35,585 nucleotides of DNA from Opitutus sp. GAS368 (GCA_945869845.1 CAMBRG010000024.1:1-35585); one strand, 5' to 3'. Shown: positions 7,574-16,244, numbered from the stretch's first letter. Program-made: numbers and translations. The notes: a model not told the origin generated them from the sequence alone.

Positions 7574-10500
7574 TCAGAACGTGCCCTTGATCCCGAGCGT
7601 GAGCTGGACGCCGGTGGTGAGGACTTGGGAGACGCGGGCGTAGCCTGGGGTTTGCGAACCAAAACGCAGGAGCGTTTCCGGGATGTCGAAGACGTTTTGC
7701 GCGCTCGCATAAAAAAAGAGATTCGCGCGCACCTGATAGTCGAAATTCGCGTCGAGGCGCGTGCGAGCTTTGGCGTATTCGTAGGCATCGGCGCCAAGCG
7801 CAGCGATGCGGCCGAGGCGTTGCTGGCCGCGGTAATTCCATTTGAGCATGGCGCTGAACTGCTTTCGGTTGAAATCGAGGCCCCAGTTGGCGCTCTCAGG
7901 AATAAAGCCGCTGAAATCGGCGTCGCTGCCGCCCTGCAGCTTGAGCTTGGTGCCATTGGCAAAGGCACTGAAGTAACGGCCCCACGAGCCGATCGGCCGG
8001 AGCGAATGGCGCGCGTTGAACTCCACGCCATCGATACGAGCGGTGCCGGGTAGGTTGTAGGCGGTAGTGATCTGCCATCCGACATAGCGCGGGTCGAGTT
8101 CGAGGAGCTCAAGATCGGCGACGGTAGCGACCCTCACGGAATCGGCGAAGAAGTTGCTGATTACTTTGCGGAACGCACCGGCGCTGAAAATGCCGCCCTG
8201 CGGGGTGTAATACTCGATGGAGAGATCGTAGTTGTCGCCGGTCCACGGGCGCAGGCCGGTGTTGCGCGTGATGATGCGGCCCGGGATTTGCGAGGGGTCA
8301 GGCGTGACGTTGCCGAAGTCGGTTTCGTCGACGGTGGTATTGGGGACGATGGCGGAGAAATCGGGGCGGCCGTAGGTCTTGGCGTAGGCGGCGCGCGCGA
8401 GGAAATTTTCTTTGATCTGATAAGTAAGATGCACGCTCGGGTAACTGCCGTCGTAGGTGCGCGAGGCTTTGGTGCCGCGCTCTTGACGGGTGACGGTGAG
8501 CTCCTGCAACGAGCCGACGACGCCGGCTTCGGCGCGGCGGATGCGGGCGCCGGTGGAGGTGCGGGCGAACGTGCCGTCGGCGTTGCGCGCCCAGACGGCA
8601 TTGGGGTCGTTGCGGATACCCTGGCCGTCGGCGTCGGTTTTTTCGTAACGGACGCCGGTGAGAACTTTGAGGCGGTTGTGGAAGAGTCCGAATTCGCCTT
8701 GGACGTAGCCGGCGCTCACGGCTTCCTGCAGCCACTCGGAGTTGTTGAGCCGGAAAAGTTCCTCGGCCGTCGTTTGGGCGGCGGTTTTGGCGAAGAGGGT
8801 CGGGTTGGCTTGAAACGCGCGCAGGGCATTGGTCGTGGAGACGAAGGGCATGTTTCGGAAACCGAAGTTTTCGCTCTGATTAACGTAGACGGTGTTGCGG
8901 AAGAGCGCGGGCGAATCGGGGGTCGCAGGATTTCCATCGGGGCCGTTGTAGTTCCAGTTGATACTCTCACGGCGGACATCGCGGATCTGCACGCGGCGGA
9001 GTCCGCCCACCTGAATCGCGGCGGGGAACGACAGCGCCGGCAGGGTTTTGCGCACGTCCAGTTTGCCGTTCGTGAGACCGTCGCGGATGACGCGCGGCGT
9101 GGAAGTGGCGGAGTTGAGCTGGTAGTTGTCGAGATTGGACAGGTCGAAGGGACGCTCGGCGTTGTCGAAGACTTGGATGGACTGTGGGCGGATGTCGTCG
9201 ATCTTCGCGAAGCTCACACGGACGGGAATGCGATTAGCGATCACGAGGGCGCGGAAGCGGCCGTGGATCGTGTCCTGATAACCACCGGAGGAACTCGATT
9301 GGCCGAGGGCGGCGACGATGCGCCAGTTGCCGTTGTCGAAGCGATAGCGCAGGCCCACGGCTTCGGTGTCGAGTTGTTGGCGGACACCGGCGCCGCCGTT
9401 GCCGATGGTGATGGCGCCACGGCCGGTGGCGCCGGAGGTGAAGTCGTCGCCGAACGTGAGCGGCACGCCGGTGGCGGGGTTGGGCACACCGTTGGTGCCG
9501 GTCGAGAGGGAGATCGAGGCGTTGGAGCGATCGGAGACGAATCGGCTACGCTCCACGTTGAGCGAGAGGACGCCGTTCGGTGTGGCGCGCCAATCGGCTT
9601 TGAGGCCGACGGCGTTGCGGGTGTTAGCGCGCGGGACGCTATTGAGTTGAAAGGATTGCAGGTAGGGGCGGCTGAGTGAAGCGCTGGGGACGCCGGTCGC
9701 GGTGGGGCTGAAGCCGCGCGGCACCCATTGCATTTCGATGAAGCGATTCTGACTCTGGCCGGTGACGACGAGGCCGAAGTTTTTTGTGACCGGGAGCGTG
9801 TAGTCGAACGTGAAGCTCGGCAGGATTTTGTAGACGCGCTCGTCCGTGGTGTGCGGGACCTTTTGGAAACTTCCCGTGCGCTGGTTGCCGGAGATGCCAA
9901 CGCTGTATCGGAGCTGGGCGTTTTTGCGCTCGAAGGCGCTTTTGCTCACCATATCGATCGAGCCGGCCATGGAGTCGGCGGGGGTTGAGGGAGTGGGGAC
10001 CTTCGTCACTTCGAGGCGCGCGATGTTGTTGATGGAAACTTGGGTGAATTGAAACACGCGCGACGAGCCCTGCGGGTTGCCGGTGTTGGCCATCTGGAGA
10101 CCGTCGCCGGAGACGACGGCTTGCGCCGTGGGGAAGCCGCGCACGGAAACGGAGGCGACAGACCCGCCGGACTCGCGATCGTATTCGGCGGTAATGCCCG
10201 GCATAAATTTGAGGAACTCGCCCACATTGCCATCCATGACGTCACCCAGCGCGTCGGCGGAGACGACGTTTTTGATGTTCGGGGCGAATCGCTGCTCGTT
10301 GATGGCGATGGCGGCGCCATCGGTCTCCCGCGCGGTGGCGACGACGAACGAATCGAGTTTCACCGTGCCGGAGGCGTCGGTGCCGTAGCGCGCGGCGTTG
10401 GTGAGGGAGATGTCCTGCTCGGTAACTTCGCCCGCGCGGATCGTCACAGGAAGCGTGAGCGGATCGAGACCGGTGAAGAAGACTTCAAGCACCGCCGTGC

Positions 10501-10729
10501 CGGTGGGTAAACCGGAGAGGCGGTAGCTGCCGGTTTGATCGGTGAAAACGATCTGGTCCGTGCCTTTGACGGCAACGCGGGCGTTGTTGAGGTATTGGCC
10601 GATGGCGACATTTTGGACACGGCCGGAGATCGCGCCGGTGGCCTGGGCGGCGGCGGCGCGGTGCGGCGCAGTAAGCAGGACGATCAAGCCGGCAGCGGCG
10701 CAGGCAAATAGGCGGAAGGGGATTTTCAT
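7574..10729 (-). CDS. TonB-dependent outer-membrane receptor
   Basis: The protein has 1051 residues from the ATG at 10729, where a classic signal peptide begins (MKIPFRLFACAAAG, cleavage near AAAAQ). The frame stays open a further 163 codons upstream, but that part is a Gly/Glu-rich antisense-type translation with no signal sequence. Residues about 32-110 are a carboxypeptidase-regulatory-like domain (ISGRVQ, GSYRLSGLPTG). The plug follows (DVMDGNVGEFLKFMPGI, SVRGFP, GSIDMVSKSAF), then a large beta-barrel ending in the aromatic residue typical of outer-membrane proteins (LGIKGTF). It resembles the large TBDRs of the TonB-Xanth-Caul type. It should import a substrate using TonB-ExbBD energy; the substrate is unknown. 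No sigma/FecR or degradative gene adjoins it. Confidence 0.93.
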   Translation of the reverse strand: MKIPFRLFACAAAGLIVLLTAPHRAAAAQATGAISGRVQNVAIGQYLNNARVAVKGTDQIVFTDQTGSYRLSGLPTGTAVLEVFFTGLDPLTLPVTIRAGEVTEQDISLTNAARYGTDASGTVKLDSFVVATARETDGAAIAINEQRFAPNIKNVVSADALGDVMDGNVGEFLKFMPGITAEYDRESGGSVASVSVRGFPTAQAVVSGDGLQMANTGNPQGSSRVFQFTQVSINNIARLEVTKVPTPSTPADSMAGSIDMVSKSAFERKNAQLRYSVGISGNQRTGSFQKVPHTTDERVYKILPSFTFDYTLPVTKNFGLVVTGQSQNRFIEMQWVPRGFSPTATGVPSASLSRPYLQSFQLNSVPRANTRNAVGLKADWRATPNGVLSLNVERSRFVSDRSNASISLSTGTNGVPNPATGVPLTFGDDFTSGATGRGAITIGNGGAGVRQQLDTEAVGLRYRFDNGNWRIVAALGQSSSSGGYQDTIHGRFRALVIANRIPVRVSFAKIDDIRPQSIQVFDNAERPFDLSNLDNYQLNSATSTPRVIRDGLTNGKLDVRKTLPALSFPAAIQVGGLRRVQIRDVRRESINWNYNGPDGNPATPDSPALFRNTVYVNQSENFGFRNMPFVSTTNALRAFQANPTLFAKTAAQTTAEELFRLNNSEWLQEAVSAGYVQGEFGLFHNRLKVLTGVRYEKTDADGQGIRNDPNAVWARNADGTFARTSTGARIRRAEAGVVGSLQELTVTRQERGTKASRTYDGSYPSVHLTYQIKENFLARAAYAKTYGRPDFSAIVPNTTVDETDFGNVTPDPSQIPGRIITRNTGLRPWTGDNYDLSIEYYTPQGGIFSAGAFRKVISNFFADSVRVATVADLELLELDPRYVGWQITTAYNLPGTARIDGVEFNARHSLRPIGSWGRYFSAFANGTKLKLQGGSDADFSGFIPESANWGLDFNRKQFSAMLKWNYRGQQRLGRIAALGADAYEYAKARTRLDANFDYQVRANLFFYASAQNVFDIPETLLRFGSQTPGYARVSQVLTTGVQLTLGIKGTF

Positions 10730-11014
10730 AGGGTAAGGGACCGGCGGATTACGCGCGCGGGTGGCTGCATCAACCGGAGCGGAGGAGGTAGCTGCGGCAG
10801 GGTGCTGCAACAAGCGCAATTTTGTGCCTGCGAGGCGACTGCCCTGAACGAGCCGCCCCTCGCCAGCCTCGACGCCAATACCACCGGTGAAGCCACCACC
10901 CGCATCGACCTCGACGCTCCCGCGTGGGACGCCGCCTGGTTCGCTGGATGCCCGCAAACCAACGCCACTCTCCCCCCCCTTGACTCTGCCGGACAATCGC
11001 CGGACAACGTGCCC
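10730..11014. other. Divergent intergenic region
   Basis: This region separates the leftward TBDR from the rightward toxin-antitoxin pair, so it should hold promoters for both. Apart from direct repeats next to the antitoxin start (separate entry), no clear -35/-10 pair is recognised in this GC-rich sequence. Confidence 0.4.
10988..11007 (+). promoter_or_regulatory. Direct repeats upstream of antitoxin, candidate operator
   Basis: GCCGGACAA occurs at 10988-10996 and again at 10999-11007, a period of 11 bp or one helical turn. The second copy ends 7 bp before the antitoxin ATG. Phd-type antitoxins commonly repress their own operon by binding repeated sites at the start, so the position fits. 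The role is inferred only. Confidence 0.3.
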
Positions 11015-11374
11015 ATGAGCATCGCCTTTATCACGACCCGCGAACTTTCGAAACAGCCCGCCCGCGTCCTCGCCCGGGTCAAAAAATTGGGTCCCCAGAT
11101 CATCACCGTCAACGGCCAGCCGACCGCCTACCTCGTCGGCGCCTCCCCCCTGGGCATCGAAGCCGATATCGACATCCTTCGCGCCCTCCGCCTCCGCCAA
11201 GCCCTCGCCGCCGCCCAAGCCGAATCCCTCCGCGCCGGCACCGCCGATCTCGACCTTGCCGCAATTGACGCCGAGATCGCCGCCGCCCGCGCCGCTCGGC
11301 CCGCTCGGCCCGCTGAGAAAGCCAAATCCCCTCGCCCCGCCCGCAAATCCACCGCCACCAAGCGCTCCGCATGA
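11015..11374 (+). CDS. Phd/YefM-like antitoxin
   Basis: This 119-residue protein starts MSIAFITTRELSKQPARVLA. Its N-terminal half, with a 'set reminder of self, then TVNGQPTAYLVG' layout, matches the DNA-binding fold of Phd/YefM antitoxins. The C-terminal half is a helical Ala/Glu-rich segment followed by a basic Ala/Pro/Lys tail, a plausible toxin-binding and flexible region. The frame continues upstream, but ATG 11015 is where the family's sequence begins. The stop codon overlaps the toxin start by four bases (ATGA), indicating translational coupling. It should neutralise the PIN toxin and autoregulate the operon. Confidence 0.8.
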   Translation: MSIAFITTRELSKQPARVLARVKKLGPQIITVNGQPTAYLVGASPLGIEADIDILRALRLRQALAAAQAESLRAGTADLDLAAIDAEIAAARAARPARPAEKAKSPRPARKSTATKRSA

Positions 11375-11775
11375 AACCGCGCTGGGTGCTTGATACCAAC
11401 GTGCTCATCTCCGCGGCCCTCACCCGCGGCGGCACCTGCGATCTCCTCTTTCAATCCCTCGCCGACGGTCAGTTCGCCGCCGCCTGGGACTACCCCCTGC
11501 TCGCCGAATATCGCGAAGTCCTAGCCCGCCCGCGCTTCCGCTTTTCCCGCCCGGTCCAAGCCGAAATCATCGCCCTCTTCAACTTGGCGTGGCACACCCC
11601 TGCCGCCAGCCACGCGCCGCCCCTGCCTGATCCGCACGACCAGCCCTTTCTCGCCGTCGCCCTCGCCACGCCCGACCGCGTGCTCGTCACCGGCAACATC
11701 AAGCACTTCCCGCCCCCCTGCCGCGCCGGCGTCACTGTGCTCACCCCGCGCGAAGCCCTCGCCCGCCTCACCTAA
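11371..11775 (+). CDS. PIN-domain toxin (putative ribonuclease)
   Basis: This 134-residue protein is a single PIN domain of the COG1569-like toxin family. Candidate metal-binding acidic residues are D8 (VLDTNVLISA), E46 (LLAEYREVL) and D90 (DPHDQPFLAVAL), with N109 in VTGN at the fourth position. Such toxins are Mg-dependent RNases that cut cellular RNA when the antitoxin is degraded. The start ATG is embedded in the antitoxin's stop (ATGA). The length is normal and no key residue is obviously missing. Confidence 0.85.
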   Translation: MKPRWVLDTNVLISAALTRGGTCDLLFQSLADGQFAAAWDYPLLAEYREVLARPRFRFSRPVQAEIIALFNLAWHTPAASHAPPLPDPHDQPFLAVALATPDRVLVTGNIKHFPPPCRAGVTVLTPREALARLT

Positions 11776-11814
11776 AAAACCGTGGCCGGACCGAGGGGAG
11801 CTGGCCGTTGCTGA

Positions 11815-11891
11815 TTAGTTTTTGTTGAGCCGATCGGCGAGAGAGGGCGAGGTCGAGGGCCCGGGGCGAAGAACTCAGCTCGATTTTCCAA
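11815..11891 (+). repeat. Dispersed intergenic repeat, copy B
   Basis: This is the second copy of the element at 2995-3073, in the same orientation. Shared blocks are TTAGTTTT, GTTGAG, GATCGG, GAGAGAGGGCGAGG, CGAAGAA and TTTCCAA. It lies in the 318-bp gap between the PIN toxin and the thioredoxin-like gene. This copy contains the perfect palindrome GCCGATCGGC. The rest of that gap shows no supported gene. Confidence 0.6.
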
Positions 11892-12093
11892 TAACCCTGA
11901 ATCCGCCGCAGCCCAGCCCTCCAAATTTATTAACCACGGGTGCACCCGAATAAAGCCGGGGAACCGGTCTCACCTCATGCCCCCGCGCTTTTTTTCGCCC
12001 ACCCCGCGCCCAACGAAAGCAAGCCAAGCCCTTCACCAACCGCCCGCCCCAAGAAATATCGCCTACAGCCCAAAACCTCTGAACGCTTCCCGG

Positions 12094-13320
12094 ATGCATT
12101 TCCTGCCCCCACGGCTTTCCGTCCTCCTTGCCCTTCTCGCCTTCCTTTCACCGTGCGTGTCAGCCGCGGAGCCGGTGGGCAAAGTCGAGGCCGCCGCCGA
12201 CCTAGATTGGGCGGCGTTCCAAAAGGCGATGAACCCCCCGCCTTCCGCCAAGGACACGGATTATTCGGGGCGCATCCGCTGGGGCATGATGTTCGTCCAA
12301 GGCATTCTCACGACGGGCCAGAATTTTTACGACCGCCACCCCACCGACCCCCGCCGCTGGGACTGCGTGACGCAGATGGTAAAACAATTCGGCAGCTGGA
12401 CCGGCGGCATCAACGGCCGCGAGGACGGGAAAAAAGCCGCCAACGCCGTGTTCAACGAGGCGGCGCGGGCGCAGTGGGCGATCAAGCTGGAGGTGCTGCG
12501 GGCCGCGGGCATCGCGGCGCCGGACATTTCTGCAACCAACCGGCTCACACTCGAACAGGAGACCTTGGTCGGCCTCCGCAACGTCGCGGCCAAGGCCGCC
12601 CCGACCGAGCGCGTCGCCGCGCTGGCCGCGGTCAAGGCCGAGGTGGACCGGCTCGCGGCCAAGTATCCCGACGAGCCGCTCATGGGCTCCCTCGCCAGCG
12701 GCTACATCAAGTCGATGGAGCGTGCCGGCGCCACCCGCGAAGAGATCCAGGCGCAGTGGGCTGCGTTCGCCGCCTATCCGGGAACGGCGCTGGCCAACGC
12801 CGCGCCCGCGGGCGCTCGTGAAGCGGCGGCGCGGCAACAGCTCGGCGATCGGTCAAAGCTGCCCATCGAGCTCGCATTCACCGCGGTCGACGGCCGTAAG
12901 GTCGACCTCCGGGACCTGCGCGGAAAGGTCGTCCTCGTGGAGTTCTGGGCCACCTGGTGCGCCCCTTGCAAAGAGGAGATTCCTAACCTCAAAAAGATCT
13001 ACGCCGCCTACCACGGCAAGGGCTTCGAGGTCGTGGGCATCTCGCTCGAGAACGCCGGGCTCGCCGACGCCGACACCGCGGTCGAGCGAGAGAAAAAGCT
13101 GGCGAAGGCGCGTCAGGTGCTCGTCGGCTTCACCGCGAAAAACGAGATGCCCTGGCCGCAGTATTTTGACGGCAAGTATCGGCAGAACGCGATCGCGGTC
13201 GACTATCTCATCAACGCCATCCCCGCCATGCTCCTGATCGGTAAAGATGGCCGCATCATCAGGACCCAAGCGCGTGGCCCCCAGTTGGAGGCGGCCGTCG
13301 CGGCCGCCTTGGGCCTGTAA
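12094..13320 (+). CDS. Exported TlpA/ResA-like thioredoxin-fold protein
   Basis: The start at 12094 gives 408 residues and a signal peptide (MHFLPPRLSVLLALLAF, ending VSAAE). An upstream ATG at 11977 would add 39 Pro-rich residues before it. Residues about 30-230 are a mostly helical, unrecognised N-terminal region. The C-terminal ~150 residues are a thioredoxin domain of the TlpA/ResA/AhpC-TSA class. It has the redox motif WATWCAPCK (C-x-x-C near residues 250-253 of the mature start numbering), a GKVVLVEFW strand before it and a cis-Pro loop (NAIPAMLLIGKDG). It probably reduces or exchanges disulfides outside the cytoplasm; partners are unknown. It appears monocistronic. Confidence 0.88.
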   Translation: MHFLPPRLSVLLALLAFLSPCVSAAEPVGKVEAAADLDWAAFQKAMNPPPSAKDTDYSGRIRWGMMFVQGILTTGQNFYDRHPTDPRRWDCVTQMVKQFGSWTGGINGREDGKKAANAVFNEAARAQWAIKLEVLRAAGIAAPDISATNRLTLEQETLVGLRNVAAKAAPTERVAALAAVKAEVDRLAAKYPDEPLMGSLASGYIKSMERAGATREEIQAQWAAFAAYPGTALANAAPAGAREAAARQQLGDRSKLPIELAFTAVDGRKVDLRDLRGKVVLVEFWATWCAPCKEEIPNLKKIYAAYHGKGFEVVGISLENAGLADADTAVEREKKLAKARQVLVGFTAKNEMPWPQYFDGKYRQNAIAVDYLINAIPAMLLIGKDGRIIRTQARGPQLEAAVAAALGL

Positions 13321-13356
13321 GACCCATAGCAGTTGAATTTCAGGCCCCCATCTTTT

Positions 13357-13421
13357 TGACCCGATCTTTCTGACTTTCCCCGGCCTTTTCCGGCTAAGCG
13401 TAGGTCAGGAAAACGGGGTCA
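13357..13421. repeat. Imperfect inverted repeat, possible miniature element or REP
   Basis: TGACCCGATCTTTCTGAC (13357-13374) faces GTCAGGAAAACGGGGTCA (13404-13421). Reverse-complemented, the second arm agrees with the first at about 14 of 18 positions, around a 29-nt centre. It lies between the convergent thioredoxin-like and SDR genes, where it could also act as a transcript end for either. No U-tract is obvious. Confidence 0.45.
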
Positions 13422-13494
13422 TGAAAATGCCGAACATTCGATCTGCCCACCAGAAACAGCGAGGAGCTGAAATGCGGCTCTTTCCGGTCGGCCC

Positions 13495-14256
13495 TCAACC
13501 CCGGCCCACGTAAGGCATCTGCGTCGCCATCACCGTCATCGTCGGCACGTTCACCCCGAGCGGCAGCCCCGCGAGGTAGAGCACGGCGTCGACCACGTGG
13601 CGCAGATCAAACACCGCCTCCACCGCGACGGTGCCGTTGGCCTGCAACACGCCTTTACGCATCCCCGCCGCCATCGACGAATCCGTGTTGCCGATGTCGA
13701 TCTGGCCGCAGGCGATGTCAAACGCACGTCCATCGAGCGCCAACGACTTCGTCAGCCCCGTGATCGCGTGCTTCGTCGCACCGTAGGCGATCGCGTTGGG
13801 CCGGGGCACGTGCGCGGAGATGGAGCCGTTGTTGATGATCCGCCCGCCCCGCGGCTGTTGAAACTTCATCATCCGATACGCGGCCTGCGCGCAGAGAAAC
13901 GCCCCCGTGAGATTCGTGTCGATCACCCGCCGCCACTCGTCCACCGCGAGGTCCTCCAGCGCGACCGGCGGCGCGTTCACCCCGGCATTGTTGAACAACA
14001 CGTCGACGCGGCCAAACGCCTCGCCCACCCGCGCAAAGAGCGCGTTCACCGCCACCGGATCGGTCACATCCGTCGGTACCACGAGCGCCCGCCCGGCCGC
14101 CGCCCCGGCCTCGCTCGCGGCCGCGGCCAACGTCTCCGCCTTCCGTCCCGCCAACGCCACGCGGTAGCCCGCCGCCAGCAACCCGAGGGCACACGCCCGC
14201 CCAATCCCCGAACCCGCGCCCGTGACCACCACCACCCGCCCCGTTTTGGTTTCCAT
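13495..14256 (-). CDS. Short-chain dehydrogenase/reductase (SDR)
   Basis: This 253-residue classical SDR has normal length. The NAD(P)-binding motif TGAGSGIG is at residues 12-19 and NNAG at 89-92. The catalytic set is N115, S145 and YGATK (Y158, K162). R38 after the second beta strand (AGRK) favours NADP(H) over NAD(H), a weak inference. The enzyme is cytoplasmic and would oxidise or reduce a hydroxyl/carbonyl substrate that cannot be named. It stands 82 bp from the toxin gene upstream on the same strand, with no obvious functional link. Confidence 0.92.
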   Translation of the reverse strand: METKTGRVVVVTGAGSGIGRACALGLLAAGYRVALAGRKAETLAAAASEAGAAAGRALVVPTDVTDPVAVNALFARVGEAFGRVDVLFNNAGVNAPPVALEDLAVDEWRRVIDTNLTGAFLCAQAAYRMMKFQQPRGGRIINNGSISAHVPRPNAIAYGATKHAITGLTKSLALDGRAFDIACGQIDIGNTDSSMAAGMRKGVLQANGTVAVEAVFDLRHVVDAVLYLAGLPLGVNVPTMTVMATQMPYVGRG

Positions 14257-14338
14257 GCCGCCCAGCGTCCAAACTCACCCGCAGTTTGCCGAGGCAATTC
14301 TCAATGCCGCAAAGATCCCAAGACCGCGAGATTCTGCA

Positions 14339-14656
14339 CTAACCCTCGCCAATTTCCCGAATGAGGAGCTGCGCCTGAATCATGTCGGGATCCTGCACCG
14401 TCGATATCACCGCCGCGATCAACCAGAAATCCGGCGCTTCCCGATAGAAAAGTGCATAGCTCGACCGCGGAATCGGCCGTTGCCTCCAGCCACTGGGCCG
14501 CACGCGGCAAATCTCAGGATGCAGCTGCACTGCCCGCATCGCTTCCTCGTAGCGGATCAGAAAACGCTCCGCCGCGGTCGATCCGCCACGTTTAAAATAG
14601 TCGTAGGCCTGTTGAAGGTCCGCCGTCATCGCGGGGGCAACCTTCAATGGCTTCAT
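14339..14656 (-). CDS. ParE/RelE-type toxin
   Basis: This 105-residue protein has the layout of the RelE/ParE superfamily: an N-terminal helical hairpin (ADLQQAYDYFKRGGSTAAERF), then a beta-sheet with PSGWRQRPIPRSSYALFYR and a C-terminal strand (WLIAAVISTVQDP). Such toxins either poison gyrase (ParE) or cleave mRNA on the ribosome (RelE); the sequence does not decide between them. Its ATG overlaps the antitoxin stop by four bases (ATGA), so the pair is translationally coupled in antitoxin-first order. Confidence 0.85.
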   Translation of the reverse strand: MKPLKVAPAMTADLQQAYDYFKRGGSTAAERFLIRYEEAMRAVQLHPEICRVRPSGWRQRPIPRSSYALFYREAPDFWLIAAVISTVQDPDMIQAQLLIREIGEG

Positions 14657-14862
14657 CGCTGCAGGCGCTGCACCACGTTTTCCGGTGCCAGCAGGCTTTC
14701 CGGCTTGGCGAGGGCCTCGGCGTAGCGGCGATCAAGCTCTGCGTGCTGGGTCTCCGACGGCTCAGAGTTTTTCTCGGCGTGCATCACCAGAAAATCCGCT
14801 AAAACCAACTGCTCCTGCGGCGAGAGCTTGCTGAGTTCGGTCTGCAATTGAACCAACGACAT
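14653..14862 (-). CDS. Addiction-module antitoxin
   Basis: This small 69-residue acidic, helical protein (LSKLSPQEQLVLADFLV, then AELDRRYAEALAKPESLLAPE) resembles the 'putative addiction module component' antitoxins found next to ParE/RelE toxins. It precedes the toxin and overlaps it by 4 bp, which strongly supports the assignment. No separate DNA-binding domain is obvious in so short a protein. Confidence 0.8.
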   Translation of the reverse strand: MSLVQLQTELSKLSPQEQLVLADFLVMHAEKNSEPSETQHAELDRRYAEALAKPESLLAPENVVQRLQR

Positions 14863-15266
14863 GGATCAAGCCGTGATACAGTCGCCAACTTCTGGCAAGC
14901 GGGGTTTGTTCGATCTCCCGGTCGTAAGTGCACCTCCGACAACGCGCCCCACCCCATCTTCGGCCAACCACCCGAGCCCCAACGTTGACCTTAACTTAAC
15001 CCATTCCTCGCCGGCATCTGCCACGCCCGCGGGGAGCACGCCGATTTTCCTCCGCAATGGCTGGTATTACATCACCGGGCCCAGTCTCGCCAAAAGCCTG
15101 TGTCGCCAGGGGCGGCACCCTTGTGCAGCCCGCCAAATCCATGGGTGGCGCGCGCATGGCGGTCGGCCGCAATCCGACCGGTGCGGCCGCCGCTTTATTT
15201 CAACCGGCGAAGCCCAACGCACCCGCCGCCGGCAAAAAGAAGTAGCCGCCGGCCCACGCCCCTCGG
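14863..15266. other. Intergenic stretch with a doubtful small ORF
   Basis: This 404-bp region between the antitoxin and the kinase-like gene has no recognised gene. Two overlapping plus-strand frames are open. A 62-codon one at 15057-15245 is listed separately; the other is Pro/Ser/Thr-rich and unlike a real protein. Confidence 0.4.
15057..15245 (+). CDS. Doubtful small ORF, hypothetical
   Basis: This is a 62-codon frame with an ATG start. The product is rich in Gly, Ala and Pro and ends in a basic KKK tail. No domain, signal peptide or membrane segment is seen, and no good ribosome site precedes it. It is reported only because it sits in an otherwise empty gap. The high-GC background easily generates open frames of this size. 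Confidence 0.2.
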   Translation: MAGITSPGPVSPKACVARGGTLVQPAKSMGGARMAVGRNPTGAAAALFQPAKPNAPAAGKKK

Positions 15267-16244
15267 CTAGAGTTCCTCGTCCCGCGCCCCCGGCAACGCG
15301 CTCGCCGCCGGGTCATGCCGCACGCGCGCCAGCCAATCCGCCACCGCCGGCTCCCGCACCGTGAGCGTCGCCGGCCACGGCGCCGCCACCAGGTCGATCA
15401 CGCGGAGCGCTCCATCCACGCAGCGGACAAAATTCCGCGCATGCAGGTCCGCGACCAAATACGGCCGCGTCGTCCCGGCGTCGCTCGACGCCAGAAAAAA
15501 CAACCGCGGGTGGTCGCGATTCGCCCGCAAAAAACGCGAGGGGATCTCGATCAAGCCCACCGGCAAAGAACCCGACATATCGTCGCCCTGCGCCAACGGC
15601 TCCCCGAGCGCCTGCTTCGCGACCACGATGCCTTCCGGCGTCACCGCCACCACTTCGGTCGCCATCCCGCCGAGGGCATGCACGAGCAGCAGTTTCTCCA
15701 AAAGCCCGCGGTAGCTGCCGAGTCCCGCCTCGGCCCGCAGCGTGGTTTCTTCACCCCGCCGAAAACCAAACTCGCTGCCGATCCGCCCTTCTTCGCGCGG
15801 CAGATAAAATTTATAAACGGAGCCGTCTCCCTCCGCGGCAAACGCCCACGCCTCCACGCCGCCGCCGATGCGCCGCAGCCGCGCGTTGGACTCCTCCAAC
15901 GGATTCGCTGCCGCCTCGCCCTCGGTCTCCGCCAGAGGCGTGCCCGGAAAGCCAAAATCCTCCAGCGATCGCAGCGGCAACAATCCGCGCAGGTCCCGGA
16001 TCGCCGCACCGAACCGCGCCCACTCGGCGCCCGTGGCCTCGAGCAGGCTTACTTCGTCTTCGGCGAGGAGGACGAGATCGCGGTCCGAATCTGCGCGGAG
16101 ACCGCATTCGGTTGCCGCCGCGCCGACGCGATCGAGCGCCGCCAATCTTCGCTCGTGATCGTATTGAAGACCGCGTCGCGCTTCGGCCCCCGGGAGGAGG
16201 CGGCCTTGGATGCGGGTGAGTTGGCCGGTGAAGTGGTCTTGCAT
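15267..16244 (-). CDS. Kinase-fold protein resembling kinases of polyvalent proteins
   Basis: The start at ATG 16244 gives 325 residues (MQDHFTGQL). A TTG-started extension upstream is less likely. The kinase core is readable: a glycine-rich loop RRIGGGVEAWAF at about 125-135, the nucleotide-binding lysine in VYKFYLP (K145), a helix with EKLLLVHALGG (E183), a hinge-like IVVAKQALGEPL, a catalytic loop ADLHARNF (D266, N271) and a metal-binding D284 in RVIDLVA. This order and wording are close to the kinase domain seen in phage/plasmid polyvalent proteins. The N-terminal 120 residues are unassigned. No signal or membrane segment is present, so it is probably cytoplasmic. The substrate is unknown; a small-molecule phosphotransferase is the alternative. 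Confidence 0.65.
   Translation of the reverse strand: MQDHFTGQLTRIQGRLLPGAEARRGLQYDHERRLAALDRVGAAATECGLRADSDRDLVLLAEDEVSLLEATGAEWARFGAAIRDLRGLLPLRSLEDFGFPGTPLAETEGEAAANPLEESNARLRRIGGGVEAWAFAAEGDGSVYKFYLPREEGRIGSEFGFRRGEETTLRAEAGLGSYRGLLEKLLLVHALGGMATEVVAVTPEGIVVAKQALGEPLAQGDDMSGSLPVGLIEIPSRFLRANRDHPRLFFLASSDAGTTRPYLVADLHARNFVRCVDGALRVIDLVAAPWPATLTVREPAVADWLARVRHDPAASALPGARDEEL

Noticed and set aside
8288-9679. 463-codon plus-strand frame opposite the first TBDR, and similar long antisense frames at 28040-29989, 29919-31343 and 33996-35081
   Set aside because: Same Gly/Asp/Val-rich antisense signature; each is covered by a gene with recognisable domains.
10730-11218. 163-codon N-terminal extension of the first TBDR
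   Set aside because: It overlaps the antitoxin antisense, has no signal sequence and is Gly-rich; the signal peptide begins at 10729.
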